DNA of 64,000 bases from DATKOF01 sp035524795 (GTDB lineage Bacteria; Pseudomonadota; Gammaproteobacteria; Burkholderiales; SG8-41). A program made the translations under genes and the position numbers. The notes below the pieces were generated by a model. It worked only from the letters and a program-made list of their open reading frames with translations, was not told where the DNA came from and searched no databases. Shown piece by piece: positions 9,595-18,839 of the stretch. The number at the start of each line of letters is the position of its first letter. Position 1 is the stretch's first letter. The stretch spans positions 32,980-96,979 of the forward strand of contig DATKOF010000024.1 in NCBI GenBank assembly GCA_035524795.1, in the 5' to 3' direction.

Positions 9595-10995
9595 TCACCG
9601 CGCGCCTTCCGTCAACAGCGCCGGCACCGCGCCGATCGAGCCGGCGCCCATCGTCAGCACCACGTCGCCGTCGCGCGCCGCGGCGCGGATCGCGTCCGGC
9701 AGCTCGGCGACCTGCGGGACGAACAGCGGCTGAAGCTTGCCATAGGCGCCGATCGCGTCCGCCAGCGTACGGCCGTCGGCGCCGGCGATCGGCGCCTCGC
9801 CCGCCGCGTAAACCTCGGTCAGCAGCAGCGCGTCGGCGCGCGACAGCACGCCGATGAAATCCTCGAAACAATCGCGGGTGCGCGTATAGCGGTGCGGCTG
9901 GAACGCGAGCAGCAGACGGCGGCCGGGAAAAGCGCCGCGCGCGGCGGCCAGCGTCGCCGCGATTTCCGCCGGATGGTGGCCGTAATCGTCGACCAGCGTG
10001 AACCTGCCGCCGTCGATTGCAACCTCGCCACAACGCTCGAAACGTCGGCCGACGCCCTTGAACTCGGCAAGCGCGGCGACGATCGCGGCGTCGGGCGCAC
10101 CGACCTCCATGCCGACCGCGATCGCGGCCAGCGCGTTGCGCACGTTGTGTTCGCCGGCCAGGTTCAGCGCGATATCGAGTTCGGGCAGCCGCACGCCGTG
10201 CGCGTCGCCGCGCAGCACGCGGAAGCGCATGCGCCCGCCGTCGGCGCGCACGTCGACTGCGCGGATGCGCGCGCGCTCCGACAGGCCGTAGGTGACGACG
10301 GGCCTGTCGACCGCGGGCAGGATTTCGCGCACGTTGGGATCGTCGACGCACAGCACCGCGCTGCCGTAGAACGGCAGCCGCTGCACGAAATCGAGAAACG
10401 CCTGGCGCAGCCGGCCGAAATAATGGCCGTAGGTCTCCATGTGGTCGGCGTCGATGTTGGTGACCACCGCAATCACCGGCGACAGGTGCAGGAACGAAGC
10501 GTCGGATTCATCGGCCTCGGCGACGATGAACTCGCCGCGGCCAAGCTTGGCGTGGGAACCCGCGGCCTCGAGCCGGCCGCCGATCACGAAGGTCGGGTCC
10601 ATGCCGGCTTCGGCCAGCACGCTGGCGATCAGGCTGGTGGTAGTGGTCTTGCCGTGCGTGCCGGCGACCGCGATGCCCTGCTTCAGCCGCATCAGCTCGG
10701 CCAGCATCAGCGCGCGTGGCACTACCGGAACCTTGCGCGCGCGCGCGGCGGCGATCTCCGGATTGTCGTCGCGCACCGCGCTCGATATCACGACGACGTC
10801 GGCATCGGCAACGTGATCGGCGGCGTGGCCCTGCGTCACTTTTGCGCCGAGCTTGCACAGACGCTGCGTGACCGCATTGTCGCTGAGGTCCGAGCCGCTG
10901 ACCGTAAAGCCGAGGTTGAGCAGCACTTCGGCGATCCCGCTCATCCCCGCGCCGCCGATGCCGACGAAATGCACGTGTTTGACCTTATGCTTCAT
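9595..10995 (-). CDS. murC: UDP-N-acetylmuramate--L-alanine ligase MurC
   Basis: Adds L-alanine to UDP-MurNAc, using ATP. From ATG 10995 the protein is 466 residues, starting MKHKVKHVHFVGIGGAGMSG with the UDP-binding glycine motif, followed by the ATP-binding GTHGKTTTTSLIA at about residue 110 and DDYGHHPAEIAATL in the C-terminal domain. The upstream 90 bp of its 5' end are duplicated (10959-11048 and 11107-11196), so a second murC-like start codon lies at 11143; that reading stops just after the true start. The 295-bp gap to murG is the only large gap in the cluster. Confidence 0.96.
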   Translation of the reverse strand: MKHKVKHVHFVGIGGAGMSGIAEVLLNLGFTVSGSDLSDNAVTQRLCKLGAKVTQGHAADHVADADVVVISSAVRDDNPEIAAARARKVPVVPRALMLAELMRLKQGIAVAGTHGKTTTTSLIASVLAEAGMDPTFVIGGRLEAAGSHAKLGRGEFIVAEADESDASFLHLSPVIAVVTNIDADHMETYGHYFGRLRQAFLDFVQRLPFYGSAVLCVDDPNVREILPAVDRPVVTYGLSERARIRAVDVRADGGRMRFRVLRGDAHGVRLPELDIALNLAGEHNVRNALAAIAVGMEVGAPDAAIVAALAEFKGVGRRFERCGEVAIDGGRFTLVDDYGHHPAEIAATLAAARGAFPGRRLLLAFQPHRYTRTRDCFEDFIGVLSRADALLLTEVYAAGEAPIAGADGRTLADAIGAYGKLQPLFVPQVAELPDAIRAAARDGDVVLTMGAGSIGAVPALLTEGAR

Positions 10996-11048
10996 CGCTG
11001 TCGCCGCTTCCACCGAAATCGGCGGCCGATGCCGCTCGCGGACGGTCG
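10959..11048. repeat. 90-bp direct repeat, copy 1 (murC 5' end)
   Basis: This block is identical over 90 bp to 11107-11196. It spans the first 12 codons of murC, the start codon (10993-10995) and 53 bp upstream. The copies are 148 bp apart, start to start, with a 58-bp unique spacer. Confidence 0.95.
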
Positions 11049-11106
11049 CATCCCGCCGCGTTGCGCGCGTCGGGCCCCTGCTCACTGCTCGCGTCAGTCC
11101 CGTCTC

Positions 11107-11196
11107 TGCCGACGAAATGCACGTGTTTGACCTTATGCTTCATCGCTGTCGCCGCTTCCACCGAAATCGGCGGCCGATGCCGCTCGCGGACGGTCG
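11107..11196. repeat. 90-bp direct repeat, copy 2 (truncated murC 5' duplicate)
   Basis: Exact duplicate of 10959-11048, placed upstream of murC. It carries a second ATG at 11143 with the same upstream bases as murC. Reading on from it gives a 52-residue peptide that matches MurC for 12 residues, then diverges through the spacer and stops at 10985-10987, inside the first codons of the real murC. Confidence 0.95.
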
Positions 11197-11208
11197 AAAA
11201 CCTTTTCA

Positions 11209-11277
11209 CCGCAGAGGCGCAGAGGCGCAGAAAAACTCGCTGTAAAAGATTTACTCTGCGTCTCAGCGTCTCTGCGG
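11209..11277. repeat. Imperfect inverted repeat with CCGCAGAG...CTCTGCGG ends
   Basis: The left arm at 11209-11230 (CCGCAGAGGCGCAGAGGCGC...) and the right arm at 11256-11277 (CTGCGTCTCAGCGTCTCTGC...) are imperfect reverse complements around an AT-rich centre. The CCGCAGAGACGCTGAGACGC form is a familiar dispersed intergenic repeat in many proteobacterial genomes. It sits in the murG-murC gap beside the murC duplication and may form a hairpin in the transcript. Confidence 0.65.
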
Positions 11278-11290
11278 TCCAATTTCATCC

Positions 11291-12358
11291 TCATGCCGCA
11301 AGCTCCATGCACGCCTCGGCGACGGCACGTGTCGCGTCAGGTTTGGCCGCGGCGCGCGCGCGTTCCGCCATCGCAAGCAGCGCGTCGCGCGTAAATCCGC
11401 GCAGCAGATCGGCCAGTGTTTGCGGCGTCAGCTCGTGTTGTGGCACCAGCACCGCGGCATTACGTTCGACAAGAAAGCGTGCGTTAAGGGTCTGATGGTC
11501 GTCCACCGCGTGCGGGAACGGCACCAGCACGCTGGCGACGCCGGCGGCGGCAAGCTCGGCGATGGTCGAGGCACCGGCGCGGCAGACGATCAGATCGGAC
11601 TCGGCGTAACGGCGCGCAATGTCGTCGATGAACGGCACGATCTCGGCGCCGACGCCGGCGGCGCGGTAATTGGCTTCGACCTGCGGCAGATGACGGACCC
11701 CCGCCTGGTGCGTGACCTGCGGGCGGATACCCGCCGGCAGCAGTGCGAGCGCCTGCGGCACCGTTTCATTCAGCGCCTGCGCGCCGAGGCTGCCGCCGAT
11801 CACGGTCAGCTGGAGCGGGCCGCTGCGTGCGCGGTAGCGCGGCTCGGGTGTCGCCAGCGCGGCGACGTCGGCGCGCACCGGGTTGCCGGTCCACACCGTT
11901 TTCCCATGGCCAAACGCATCGGGAAAACCGGCGAGCACGCGATCGGCGACTTTGGCCAGCACGCGGTTGGCGAGACCGGCGACCGAGTTCTGCTCGTGGA
12001 TCGCCAGCGGCCGGCCGAACAGCGCCGCCACCATGCCGCCCGGAAACGACACGTAGCCGCCCATGCCGAGCACGACGTCGGGACGGTGCGCGAAAATCGC
12101 ACGCGCGCTCTGCCAGAACGCGACCACCAATTGCAGCGGCAGCAGCGCAAAGCGCAGCGCGCCCTTGCCGCGCACGCCGGACATCGCCACCCACGCCATC
12201 GTGTAGCCGCGCGGCGCGACCAGCTTGGCCTCCATACCGGCCGGCGCGCCGAGCCACACCACGCGCCAGCCCTGCGCGCGCAGATAGTCGGCGACCGCGA
12301 GACCCGGAAAGATGTGGCCGCCAGTGCCGCCCGCCATGATCATGATGGTGCGGCTCAT
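11291..12358 (-). CDS. murG: UDP-GlcNAc:lipid I N-acetylglucosaminyltransferase MurG
   Basis: A membrane-associated GT28 enzyme that converts lipid I to lipid II. From ATG 12358 it is 355 residues: the N-terminal IMAGGTGGHIFPGLA, LGMGGYVSFPGGM and HEQNSVAGLANR in the acceptor domain, then GGSLGAQALNE and the UDP-GlcNAc site CRAGASTIAELAAAG with FPHAVDDHQTLNA. Its start overlaps the ftsW stop by 4 nt. A longer reading through 13456 is ftsW in a different frame and is not real. Confidence 0.97.
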   Translation of the reverse strand: MSRTIMIMAGGTGGHIFPGLAVADYLRAQGWRVVWLGAPAGMEAKLVAPRGYTMAWVAMSGVRGKGALRFALLPLQLVVAFWQSARAIFAHRPDVVLGMGGYVSFPGGMVAALFGRPLAIHEQNSVAGLANRVLAKVADRVLAGFPDAFGHGKTVWTGNPVRADVAALATPEPRYRARSGPLQLTVIGGSLGAQALNETVPQALALLPAGIRPQVTHQAGVRHLPQVEANYRAAGVGAEIVPFIDDIARRYAESDLIVCRAGASTIAELAAAGVASVLVPFPHAVDDHQTLNARFLVERNAAVLVPQHELTPQTLADLLRGFTRDALLAMAERARAAAKPDATRAVAEACMELAA

Positions 12359-13530
12359 ACCGCCAGCCCCCGCATCAACTGCCGGTTCTCCCAGTCCACG
12401 CGCAGCAGCAGCGCGAGCGCGCAGCAGTTGACGACGATCGAACTGCCGCCGAACGACATCAGCGGCAGCGTCAATCCCTTGGTCGGCAGCAGTCCCATGT
12501 TGACGCCCATGTTGATCAGCGCCTGCACGCCGAGCCACAGTCCGATGCCCTGCGCGACCAGTGCCGCGAAATTGCAGTCGAGCAGCGCCGCCTGGCGGCC
12601 GATCGTGAACGCGCGCGCAACGACGATCGCAAACAGCGTGATCACCGCCGCAACGCCGAGGAAACCGAGTTCCTCGGCGATCACCGCCAGTAGAAAATCG
12701 GTGTGCGCCTCCGGCAGATAGAACAGCTTCTCGACGCTCGCGCCCAATCCGACCCCCAGCCATTCGCCGCGCCCGAACGCGATCAGCGCGTGCGACAGCT
12801 GATAGCCGTTGCCGAACGGATCGGCCCACGGATCCATGAAACCGATCACGCGCTGCATCCGGTACGGCGAGGTCCAGATCAGCAGCACGAAACCCGCCGC
12901 GAGCAGCGTGAGCAGCCCCGCAAACCAGCGCCAGTTCATGCCGCCGAGGAACAGCACGCCCATCGCGATCGTGACGATCACGACGAACGCGCCGAAGTCC
13001 GGCTCGCGCAGCAGCAGCCAGCCGACCGTCATCATCACCGCGAACAGCGGCAGAAAACCCTTTTTCAGGCTGTGCATGAACGCCGCCTTGCGTGCCGTGT
13101 AGTCGGCCGCATAGAGCACCGCGAACAGCTTCATCAGCTCCGACGGCTGGAACCCGGCCACGAAAAATGACAGCCAGCGGCGGCTGCCGTTGACCTCGCG
13201 ACCGATGCCCGGGATCAGCACCACTACCAGCAGCGCGGCGCCGAGCAGAAACAGATAGAGCGCCGCGCGCTGCCAGACGCGCAGCGGGATTTCGAACAGC
13301 GCAGCGCCGGCGACCACGCCGATGCCGACGAACACCGCGTCGCGCCACAGGTAATAGAACGGCTGATAGCCGGTGGCGCGACTGTCCTCGGCGATCGCGA
13401 TCGACGCCGAATAGACCATCACCAGTCCGAACGCGAGCAGCAGGATGCAGCTCCATACCAGCGCGTGGTCGTAGCTGGCCGGCGGCGGCCGTTTCTTCAC
13501 GTCGGAATAGAACAACGCGCCGCTAGCCAT
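12355..13530 (-). CDS. ftsW: Peptidoglycan glycosyltransferase FtsW (SEDS family)
   Basis: A polytopic SEDS glycosyltransferase that polymerises lipid II at the septum together with FtsI. The 391-residue protein has about ten membrane helices. Family signatures are VMVYSASIAIAED near the N-terminus, SRRWLSFFVAGFQPSELMKL, and GLTLPLMSFGGSS toward the C-terminus. ATG 13530 starts MASGALFYSDVKKRPPP; the overlap with the murD stop is 8 nt. Confidence 0.96.
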   Translation of the reverse strand: MASGALFYSDVKKRPPPASYDHALVWSCILLLAFGLVMVYSASIAIAEDSRATGYQPFYYLWRDAVFVGIGVVAGAALFEIPLRVWQRAALYLFLLGAALLVVVLIPGIGREVNGSRRWLSFFVAGFQPSELMKLFAVLYAADYTARKAAFMHSLKKGFLPLFAVMMTVGWLLLREPDFGAFVVIVTIAMGVLFLGGMNWRWFAGLLTLLAAGFVLLIWTSPYRMQRVIGFMDPWADPFGNGYQLSHALIAFGRGEWLGVGLGASVEKLFYLPEAHTDFLLAVIAEELGFLGVAAVITLFAIVVARAFTIGRQAALLDCNFAALVAQGIGLWLGVQALINMGVNMGLLPTKGLTLPLMSFGGSSIVVNCCALALLLRVDWENRQLMRGLAV

Positions 13531-14902
13531 GCGCCGCCTCCAGTTTTTTCGCCGCCGCCGCAAACGCCTCGCCGCGGTGCGCGTAATTGCGGAACATGTC
13601 GAAGCTCGCGCACGCCGGCGACAGCAGCACCGCGTCGCCGGCGCGGCCCGCCGCGAATGCGCACGCGACCGCCTGCTCCATGCTGTCGGCGCGTTCCAGC
13701 GGCACGCCGCAGCCGGCAAGCGCCCGCGCGATGCGCTCGCGGTCGCGGCCGATCAGCACCACCGCACGCGCGCGGCGCTTGACCGGTTCGCGCAGCGCCG
13801 CGAAATCCTGCCCCTTGCCGTCGCCGCCGGCGATCAGCACCACCGGCTGCGTGAAACCGTCGAGTGCGGCCGCCGTCGCGCCGACGTTGGTGCCTTTCGA
13901 ATCGTCGTAAAACGCGATGCCGTCGATCTCGGCGACCTTCTCGACGCGGTGCGGCAGCGCATGGAAAGCGCGCCATGCCGCGACGATCGGTTCATCGGCG
14001 ACGCCGATCGCATGGCACAGCGCACCCGCAGCGAGCGCGTTGGCGGCGTTGTGCAGCCCGGCCAGCGGCAGTTCCGCAGTCGGCAGCAGGCGCTGCGCGC
14101 CGCGCGCGAGATGCGCTGCACCGTCTGCGCGGACGACACCCCATTCGCGTTCGCCTGCGGGCGCCTCGAGGCCGAAGCGCTGCACAGCGCGGCCCGGCAG
14201 CGCCATCGCGGCGACGCGCGCATCGTCGCAGTTCAGCACCTGCGCGCCGTCGCCGCGGAACACGCGCGCCTTGGCAGCGGCGTAATCATCGATGCCGTGG
14301 TAGCGGTCGAAATGATCCGGTGTCACGTTCAGCACGGTCGCCGCATCGGCGTCGAGGCTCGCGGTACTTTCAAGCTGGAAGCTCGACAGTTCTAGCACGA
14401 CTGCCTGCGGCCACGGCGCGCCGTCTTCGATCTCGATCAGCGCGTCGAGCACCGGCGTGCCGATATTGCCGGCGACCATCGTGCGCAGGCCGGCGGCGAT
14501 GCAGATATCGCCGGCGAGGCGCGTGACGGTGCTCTTGCCGTTGGTGCCGGTGACCGCGATCACGCTGGGCGCATCTGACGCCGGCAGCGCCTGTGCAAAC
14601 AGCTCGATATCGCCGGCGACCGGCGTGCCGCGCGTAATGGCGGCGGCGACTTCCGGCGCGCGGCGGTCGACGCCGGGACTGATCGCGATCAACTCGGCCG
14701 CACGCAGCGTCCGGCCCCGGAAACCGTTCGTTTCGATCCCGACGTCGGGAAATTCACGCGCAAGGTCGGCGGCGCGCGGCGGCGCCGCGCGCGTGTCGGC
14801 GACGGTGACCGTTGCGCCGCGGCGATTGAGCCAGCGCGCCATCGACAGTCCGCTGTCACCAAGTCCGAGCACGATTACCTTCTTTCCTCTTAAGTCCACC
14901 AT
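13523..14902 (-). CDS. murD: UDP-N-acetylmuramoylalanine--D-glutamate ligase MurD
   Basis: Adds D-glutamate to UDP-MurNAc-L-Ala. The 459-residue protein has the N-terminal VIVLGLGDSGLSMARWL, the ATP-binding AVTGTNGKSTVTRL, NVTPDHFDRY in the central domain, and FYDDSKGTNVGAT, which contributes metal and substrate ligands. It follows mraY by 12 bp and overlaps ftsW. Confidence 0.97.
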   Translation of the reverse strand: MVDLRGKKVIVLGLGDSGLSMARWLNRRGATVTVADTRAAPPRAADLAREFPDVGIETNGFRGRTLRAAELIAISPGVDRRAPEVAAAITRGTPVAGDIELFAQALPASDAPSVIAVTGTNGKSTVTRLAGDICIAAGLRTMVAGNIGTPVLDALIEIEDGAPWPQAVVLELSSFQLESTASLDADAATVLNVTPDHFDRYHGIDDYAAAKARVFRGDGAQVLNCDDARVAAMALPGRAVQRFGLEAPAGEREWGVVRADGAAHLARGAQRLLPTAELPLAGLHNAANALAAGALCHAIGVADEPIVAAWRAFHALPHRVEKVAEIDGIAFYDDSKGTNVGATAAALDGFTQPVVLIAGGDGKGQDFAALREPVKRRARAVVLIGRDRERIARALAGCGVPLERADSMEQAVACAFAAGRAGDAVLLSPACASFDMFRNYAHRGEAFAAAAKKLEAAHG

Positions 14903-14914
14903 TGGCGGCCGCGT

Positions 14915-16000
14915 TCATCGCAGTTTCAGCGTGGACAACCCAACGAGCACCAGCATCATCGTGATGATCCAGAAGCGCACCACGACCTGGTTTTCTTTCC
15001 AGCCTTTCAATTCGTAGTGGTGATGCAGCGGCGCCATCCGGAAAATCCGTTTGCCGGTCAGCTTGAAAGACGCGACCTGCAGCATCACCGACAGCGTCTC
15101 GACGACGAACACGCCGCCCATGATGAACAGCACGATTTCCTGCCTCACGATCACCGCGATGGTGCCGAGCGCGGCGCCCAGCGCGAGCGCGCCGACATCG
15201 CCCATGAACACTTCCGCCGGATAGGCGTTGAACCACAGAAATGCAAGGCCGGCGCCGGCCAGCGCGCCGCAGAACACCGTCAGTTCGCCGGCGCCGGGAA
15301 TGTACGGAAACAGCAGGTATTTAGAATAAACAGCGTGGCCGGCGACGTAGGCAAACACGCCGAGCGCGGCGGCGATCATCACCGTCGGCATGATGGCGAG
15401 GCCGTCGAGGCCGTCGGTCAGGTTGACCGCGTTGCTGGTGCCGACGATCACGAAGTAGGTCAGCACGATGAAACCGGCGACGCCGAGCGGATAGGTCACG
15501 CTCTTGAAGAACGGCACGATGAATTCGGTCTGCGTCGGCAGGTGGGTGCTGAACGCGATCACGCACGCAGCGGTGACGCCGATCAGCGATTGCCAGAAAA
15601 ATTTGGCCTTCGCCGGCAGCCCCTTCGGATTGCGGTGCACGACCTTGCGGTAGTCGTCGATCCAGCCGACTACGCCGAAACCGAGCATGACCGCGAGCAC
15701 CACCCATACGAAGCGGTTGCTGAGGTCCGCCCACAGCAGCGTGGTGACAGCGATTGCGACCAGGATCAGCGCGCCGCCCATGGTCGGTGTGCCGGCTTTC
15801 GGCAGATGCGATTGCGGGCCGTCGTCGCGCACCGCCTGGCCGATCTTGTACGAAGTCAGTTTGCGGATCATCGCCGGCCCGACCAGAAACGTGATCAGCA
15901 GTGAAGTCAGGCACGCCAGCACCGCGCGCAGTGTCAGGTAGCCGAACACGTTGAACGCGCGATAATCCTGCGCCAGCCATTGCGCGAGTTTCAGCAGCAT
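14915..16000 (-). CDS. mraY: Phospho-MurNAc-pentapeptide transferase MraY
   Basis: An integral membrane enzyme that transfers phospho-MurNAc-pentapeptide to undecaprenyl phosphate, giving lipid I. It has 361 residues and about ten membrane helices. Visible signatures are GTPTMGGALI after the first helices, the DDYRKVVHRNPKGLPAK loop, NAVNLTDGLDGLAIMP, FMGDVGALALG and the HHHYELKGW motif near the C-terminus. The ATG overlaps the murF stop by one base. Confidence 0.98.
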   Translation of the reverse strand: MLLKLAQWLAQDYRAFNVFGYLTLRAVLACLTSLLITFLVGPAMIRKLTSYKIGQAVRDDGPQSHLPKAGTPTMGGALILVAIAVTTLLWADLSNRFVWVVLAVMLGFGVVGWIDDYRKVVHRNPKGLPAKAKFFWQSLIGVTAACVIAFSTHLPTQTEFIVPFFKSVTYPLGVAGFIVLTYFVIVGTSNAVNLTDGLDGLAIMPTVMIAAALGVFAYVAGHAVYSKYLLFPYIPGAGELTVFCGALAGAGLAFLWFNAYPAEVFMGDVGALALGAALGTIAVIVRQEIVLFIMGGVFVVETLSVMLQVASFKLTGKRIFRMAPLHHHYELKGWKENQVVVRFWIITMMLVLVGLSTLKLR

Positions 16001-17364
16001 CAGTGCGGCTCCGCCGTCGCGCCGGTCAGCGCCTCGACCACGCGTTCCATTCGCATCAAACGCGAGCCCTTGACCAGCAACGTCGTCTGCGGCGTGAGCA
16101 GCGGCGCAAGCGCCGCGATCAGATCGTCGCTCCGCGCGAACGACTGCGCCGCGGCGTCGAACGCATGCGCCGCATGCGCGCTCAACGCGCCGAGCGTGTA
16201 CAGTCCGTCGAGACCGGCGTTGCGCGCGTAGTCGCCGATCGCGGCGTGCAGCGTTGCCGCCTCGCCACCGAGTTCGCCCATGTCGCCGAGCACCAGGATT
16301 CTGCCGCCCGGCTGCGCCGCCAGCACGTCGATCGCCGCGCGCACCGAATCGGGATTCGCGTTGTACGTATCGTCGATCACCGTCGCGCCGTTGCGGCCGC
16401 GCTTGCGCTGCAGGCGCCCCCGGCTGCCGCCGAAGCGCGCAAGGCCGGCGGCGATCGTCGCCGGCGGCACCTGCAACGCACTGGCGGCGGCGCCCGCCGC
16501 CAGTGCGTTGCGCACGTTGTGCAGTCCCGGCGCCGGCACGGTGGCAGCGGCGGCGCCGAGCGGCGTGTTCAGCACGATCTCGCTGTCAAACTGCCGGAGT
16601 CTGTAGCGCGCAGTGACCGCTGCGGCCGGCGTTTCGATGCCGAACTCGAGTCGGCGCCGGCCAGCCGCGAGCTCGCGCCATAGCGGCGCGAAACGGTCGT
16701 CGGCGTTGAACACCGCGGTGCCGTCATCCTTCAGCCCTTCGAAAATCTCGCCCTTGGCGCGCGCGATCGCTTCGACCGAGCCGAGATATTCGAGATGCGC
16801 GCTGCCGGCGTTGGTGATCAGCGCAACATCCGGTTCGGCAAGCCGCGTCAGGTAACGGATTTCGCCGGCGTGGTTCATCCCCATCTCGACCACCGCGTAG
16901 CGGTGCCCATCACGCAATTCGAGCAGCGTCAGCGGCACACCAATGTGATTGTTCAGATTGCCGCGCGTCGCCAGCACCGCGTCATCGCTGGCGGCGGCGC
17001 GCAGGATCGCGGCCAGCATTTCCTTGACCGTGGTCTTGCCGCTGCTGCCGGTCAGCGCGACCAGCACCACCTTGAAACGGCGGCGCCAGAAATTGCCGAG
17101 ATGGCCGAGTGCCTGGGTGGTGTCTTTGACCACGATCTGCGGCAGCGCAAGCGCGTCGTCGGCGTGCTCGACCAGCGCCGCGGCGGCGCCGCCGGCGGCG
17201 GCGGCGGCGAGAAAGGTGTGGCCGTCGAAACGCTCGCCCCTCAGTGCGACGAACAGTTCGCCGCGATTCAGCGTGCGGCTGTCGGTGCCGACCGCGCTGA
17301 ACTCGGCGTCGCCGCCGTGGAACGATGCGCCGAGCGCCTGTGCCGCCTGCGACACGCGCATCAT
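16000..17364 (-). CDS. murF: UDP-MurNAc-tripeptide--D-Ala-D-Ala ligase MurF
   Basis: Adds D-Ala-D-Ala to complete the UDP-MurNAc-pentapeptide. From ATG 17364 the protein is 454 residues, starting MMRVSQAAQALGASFHG; the second Met codon at 17361 is possible too. The ATP-binding motif is ALTGSSGKTTVKEML at about residue 108, then NIDDTYNANPDS-type metal-binding sequence (visible as VIDDTYNANPDSVRAAID) and LVLGDMGELG. The start overlaps the murE stop by 4 nt (ATGA). Confidence 0.96.
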   Translation of the reverse strand: MMRVSQAAQALGASFHGGDAEFSAVGTDSRTLNRGELFVALRGERFDGHTFLAAAAAGGAAAALVEHADDALALPQIVVKDTTQALGHLGNFWRRRFKVVLVALTGSSGKTTVKEMLAAILRAAASDDAVLATRGNLNNHIGVPLTLLELRDGHRYAVVEMGMNHAGEIRYLTRLAEPDVALITNAGSAHLEYLGSVEAIARAKGEIFEGLKDDGTAVFNADDRFAPLWRELAAGRRRLEFGIETPAAAVTARYRLRQFDSEIVLNTPLGAAAATVPAPGLHNVRNALAAGAAASALQVPPATIAAGLARFGGSRGRLQRKRGRNGATVIDDTYNANPDSVRAAIDVLAAQPGGRILVLGDMGELGGEAATLHAAIGDYARNAGLDGLYTLGALSAHAAHAFDAAAQSFARSDDLIAALAPLLTPQTTLLVKGSRLMRMERVVEALTGATAEPH

Positions 17365-18839
17365 GCGCGCCACTCCCGCAGCGCCGCGCGCGCTTCCGCC
17401 GCGTCGCTGAACGGACGCCGCACGCCGCGGATTTCCTGCCAGATCTCGTGGCCCTTGCCGGCGAGCAGCACCACGTCGCCGCGCCGCGCGTGCATGATCG
17501 CGTGGCGGATCGCACGCCGCCGGTCGGGGGTTGCAACCAGCGCCTCGCGCACGCCATGGATGCCGTCGAGGACGTCGCCGATGATCGCAAGCGGTTTTTC
17601 GCCGCGCGGATTGTCGCTTGTCACATAGACGACATCGGCGAGTCGTGCCGCGATGCGTCCCATCAACGGCCGCTTGCCGCGGTCGCGCCCGCCGCCGCAG
17701 CCGAACACGCAGGTCAGGCGCGCGTCGGCGGCCACCGCGCGCAGCGTAATCAACACTTGCCCCAGCGCGTCCGGCGTGTGCGCGTAGTCGACGACCACCA
17801 GCGGCCGCCGACCGCCGCCGAATGTCTGCAGCCGGCCCGGCGGTGGCCTCAGTTGCGCGAGCGCCGCCGCCGCGCGGCGCAGGCCGATGCCGTGGGTCAG
17901 CAGCACGGCCAGCGTCGCGAGCAGGTTGTAGACGTTGAAGCGGCCGAGCGCCGGGCTCGCGATCCGCGCCGTACCCCATGGCGTCGCGACGTCGAAGCGC
18001 ACGCCGCGCGCATCGGCAACCAGATTGGCCGCGCGCAACTGGGCAGCGCGGCTGAAACCGTAGCCGAGCACCGTCAGTCCGTGGCGCGGAATGCGGCGCG
18101 CGAGTTCGGCACCGAACGCATCGTCGACATTGACGATCGCGTGCTGCAGCGATTCCCAGCCGAACAGCCGCGCCTTCGCCGTCCGGTAGCGGTGCAGCGT
18201 GCGGTGATAATCGAGGTGGTCGCGTGTCAGGTTGGTGAACAGCGCGGTGTCGAAATGCACGCCGGCAACGCGGTCCTGGTCGAGTCCGATCGACGACACT
18301 TCCATGCTGACCGCGCGCGCGGCGCGGCGCGCGAACGCCGCCAGCTGCTCGTGCAGCCAGATCGCGTCCGGCGTGGTGTTGGCGAGCGGCCGCAGCCGGC
18401 CGCGCATCCCGTAGCCGAGCGTGCCGATCACCGCGGTCGGTGTGCCGGCCGCGGTCAGCGCCTGCGCGATCCACTGATTGCAGGTGGTCTTGCCATTGGT
18501 GCCGGTGACGCCGATCACGCGCAGCCGCGCGCTCGGCTCGCCGTTGACTTCGCTCGCGATGCGTCCGATGCGCGCGCGCAACTGCGGCACGCCGAGGTTA
18601 GGTACCCGCCACGCCGGATTCCATCCGAAACCGCGGCTGTCCCACAACACCGAGCGCGCGCCGCGCGCAATCGCCTGCGCGATAAAGCGCCGCCCGTCGT
18701 GTGCTGCGCCAGGATAAGCGACGAAGGTGTCGCCGCGCCGCACGCGCCGGCTGTCATTGCACAGGCGCCGGATGCCGAGCACGCGCCAGTCTTTCTCGGC
18801 GATGCCGCCGCCGCGCACCGCATGGGTGGACACCGTCAT
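17361..18839 (-). CDS. murE: UDP-MurNAc-tripeptide synthetase MurE (meso-DAP type)
   Basis: Adds the third residue of the stem peptide. The 492-residue protein carries the ATP-binding VTGTNGKTTCNQW, the DYAHTPDAL motif and, near residue 405, TSDNPRGEKP. DNPR is the hallmark of enzymes that use meso-diaminopimelate, so this organism should make DAP-type peptidoglycan. It overlaps ftsI and murF by 4 nt each. Confidence 0.97.
   Translation of the reverse strand: MTVSTHAVRGGGIAEKDWRVLGIRRLCNDSRRVRRGDTFVAYPGAAHDGRRFIAQAIARGARSVLWDSRGFGWNPAWRVPNLGVPQLRARIGRIASEVNGEPSARLRVIGVTGTNGKTTCNQWIAQALTAAGTPTAVIGTLGYGMRGRLRPLANTTPDAIWLHEQLAAFARRAARAVSMEVSSIGLDQDRVAGVHFDTALFTNLTRDHLDYHRTLHRYRTAKARLFGWESLQHAIVNVDDAFGAELARRIPRHGLTVLGYGFSRAAQLRAANLVADARGVRFDVATPWGTARIASPALGRFNVYNLLATLAVLLTHGIGLRRAAAALAQLRPPPGRLQTFGGGRRPLVVVDYAHTPDALGQVLITLRAVAADARLTCVFGCGGGRDRGKRPLMGRIAARLADVVYVTSDNPRGEKPLAIIGDVLDGIHGVREALVATPDRRRAIRHAIMHARRGDVVLLAGKGHEIWQEIRGVRRPFSDAAEARAALREWRA

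Noticed and set aside
8699..10351. 550-residue leftward frame covering murB and part of murC
   Set aside because: Only the segment from 9592 encodes MurB; the upstream part is an arginine-rich out-of-frame reading of murC.
11291..13456. 721-residue leftward frame over murG and ftsW
   Set aside because: The N-terminal half is ftsW in the wrong frame; murG begins at 12358.
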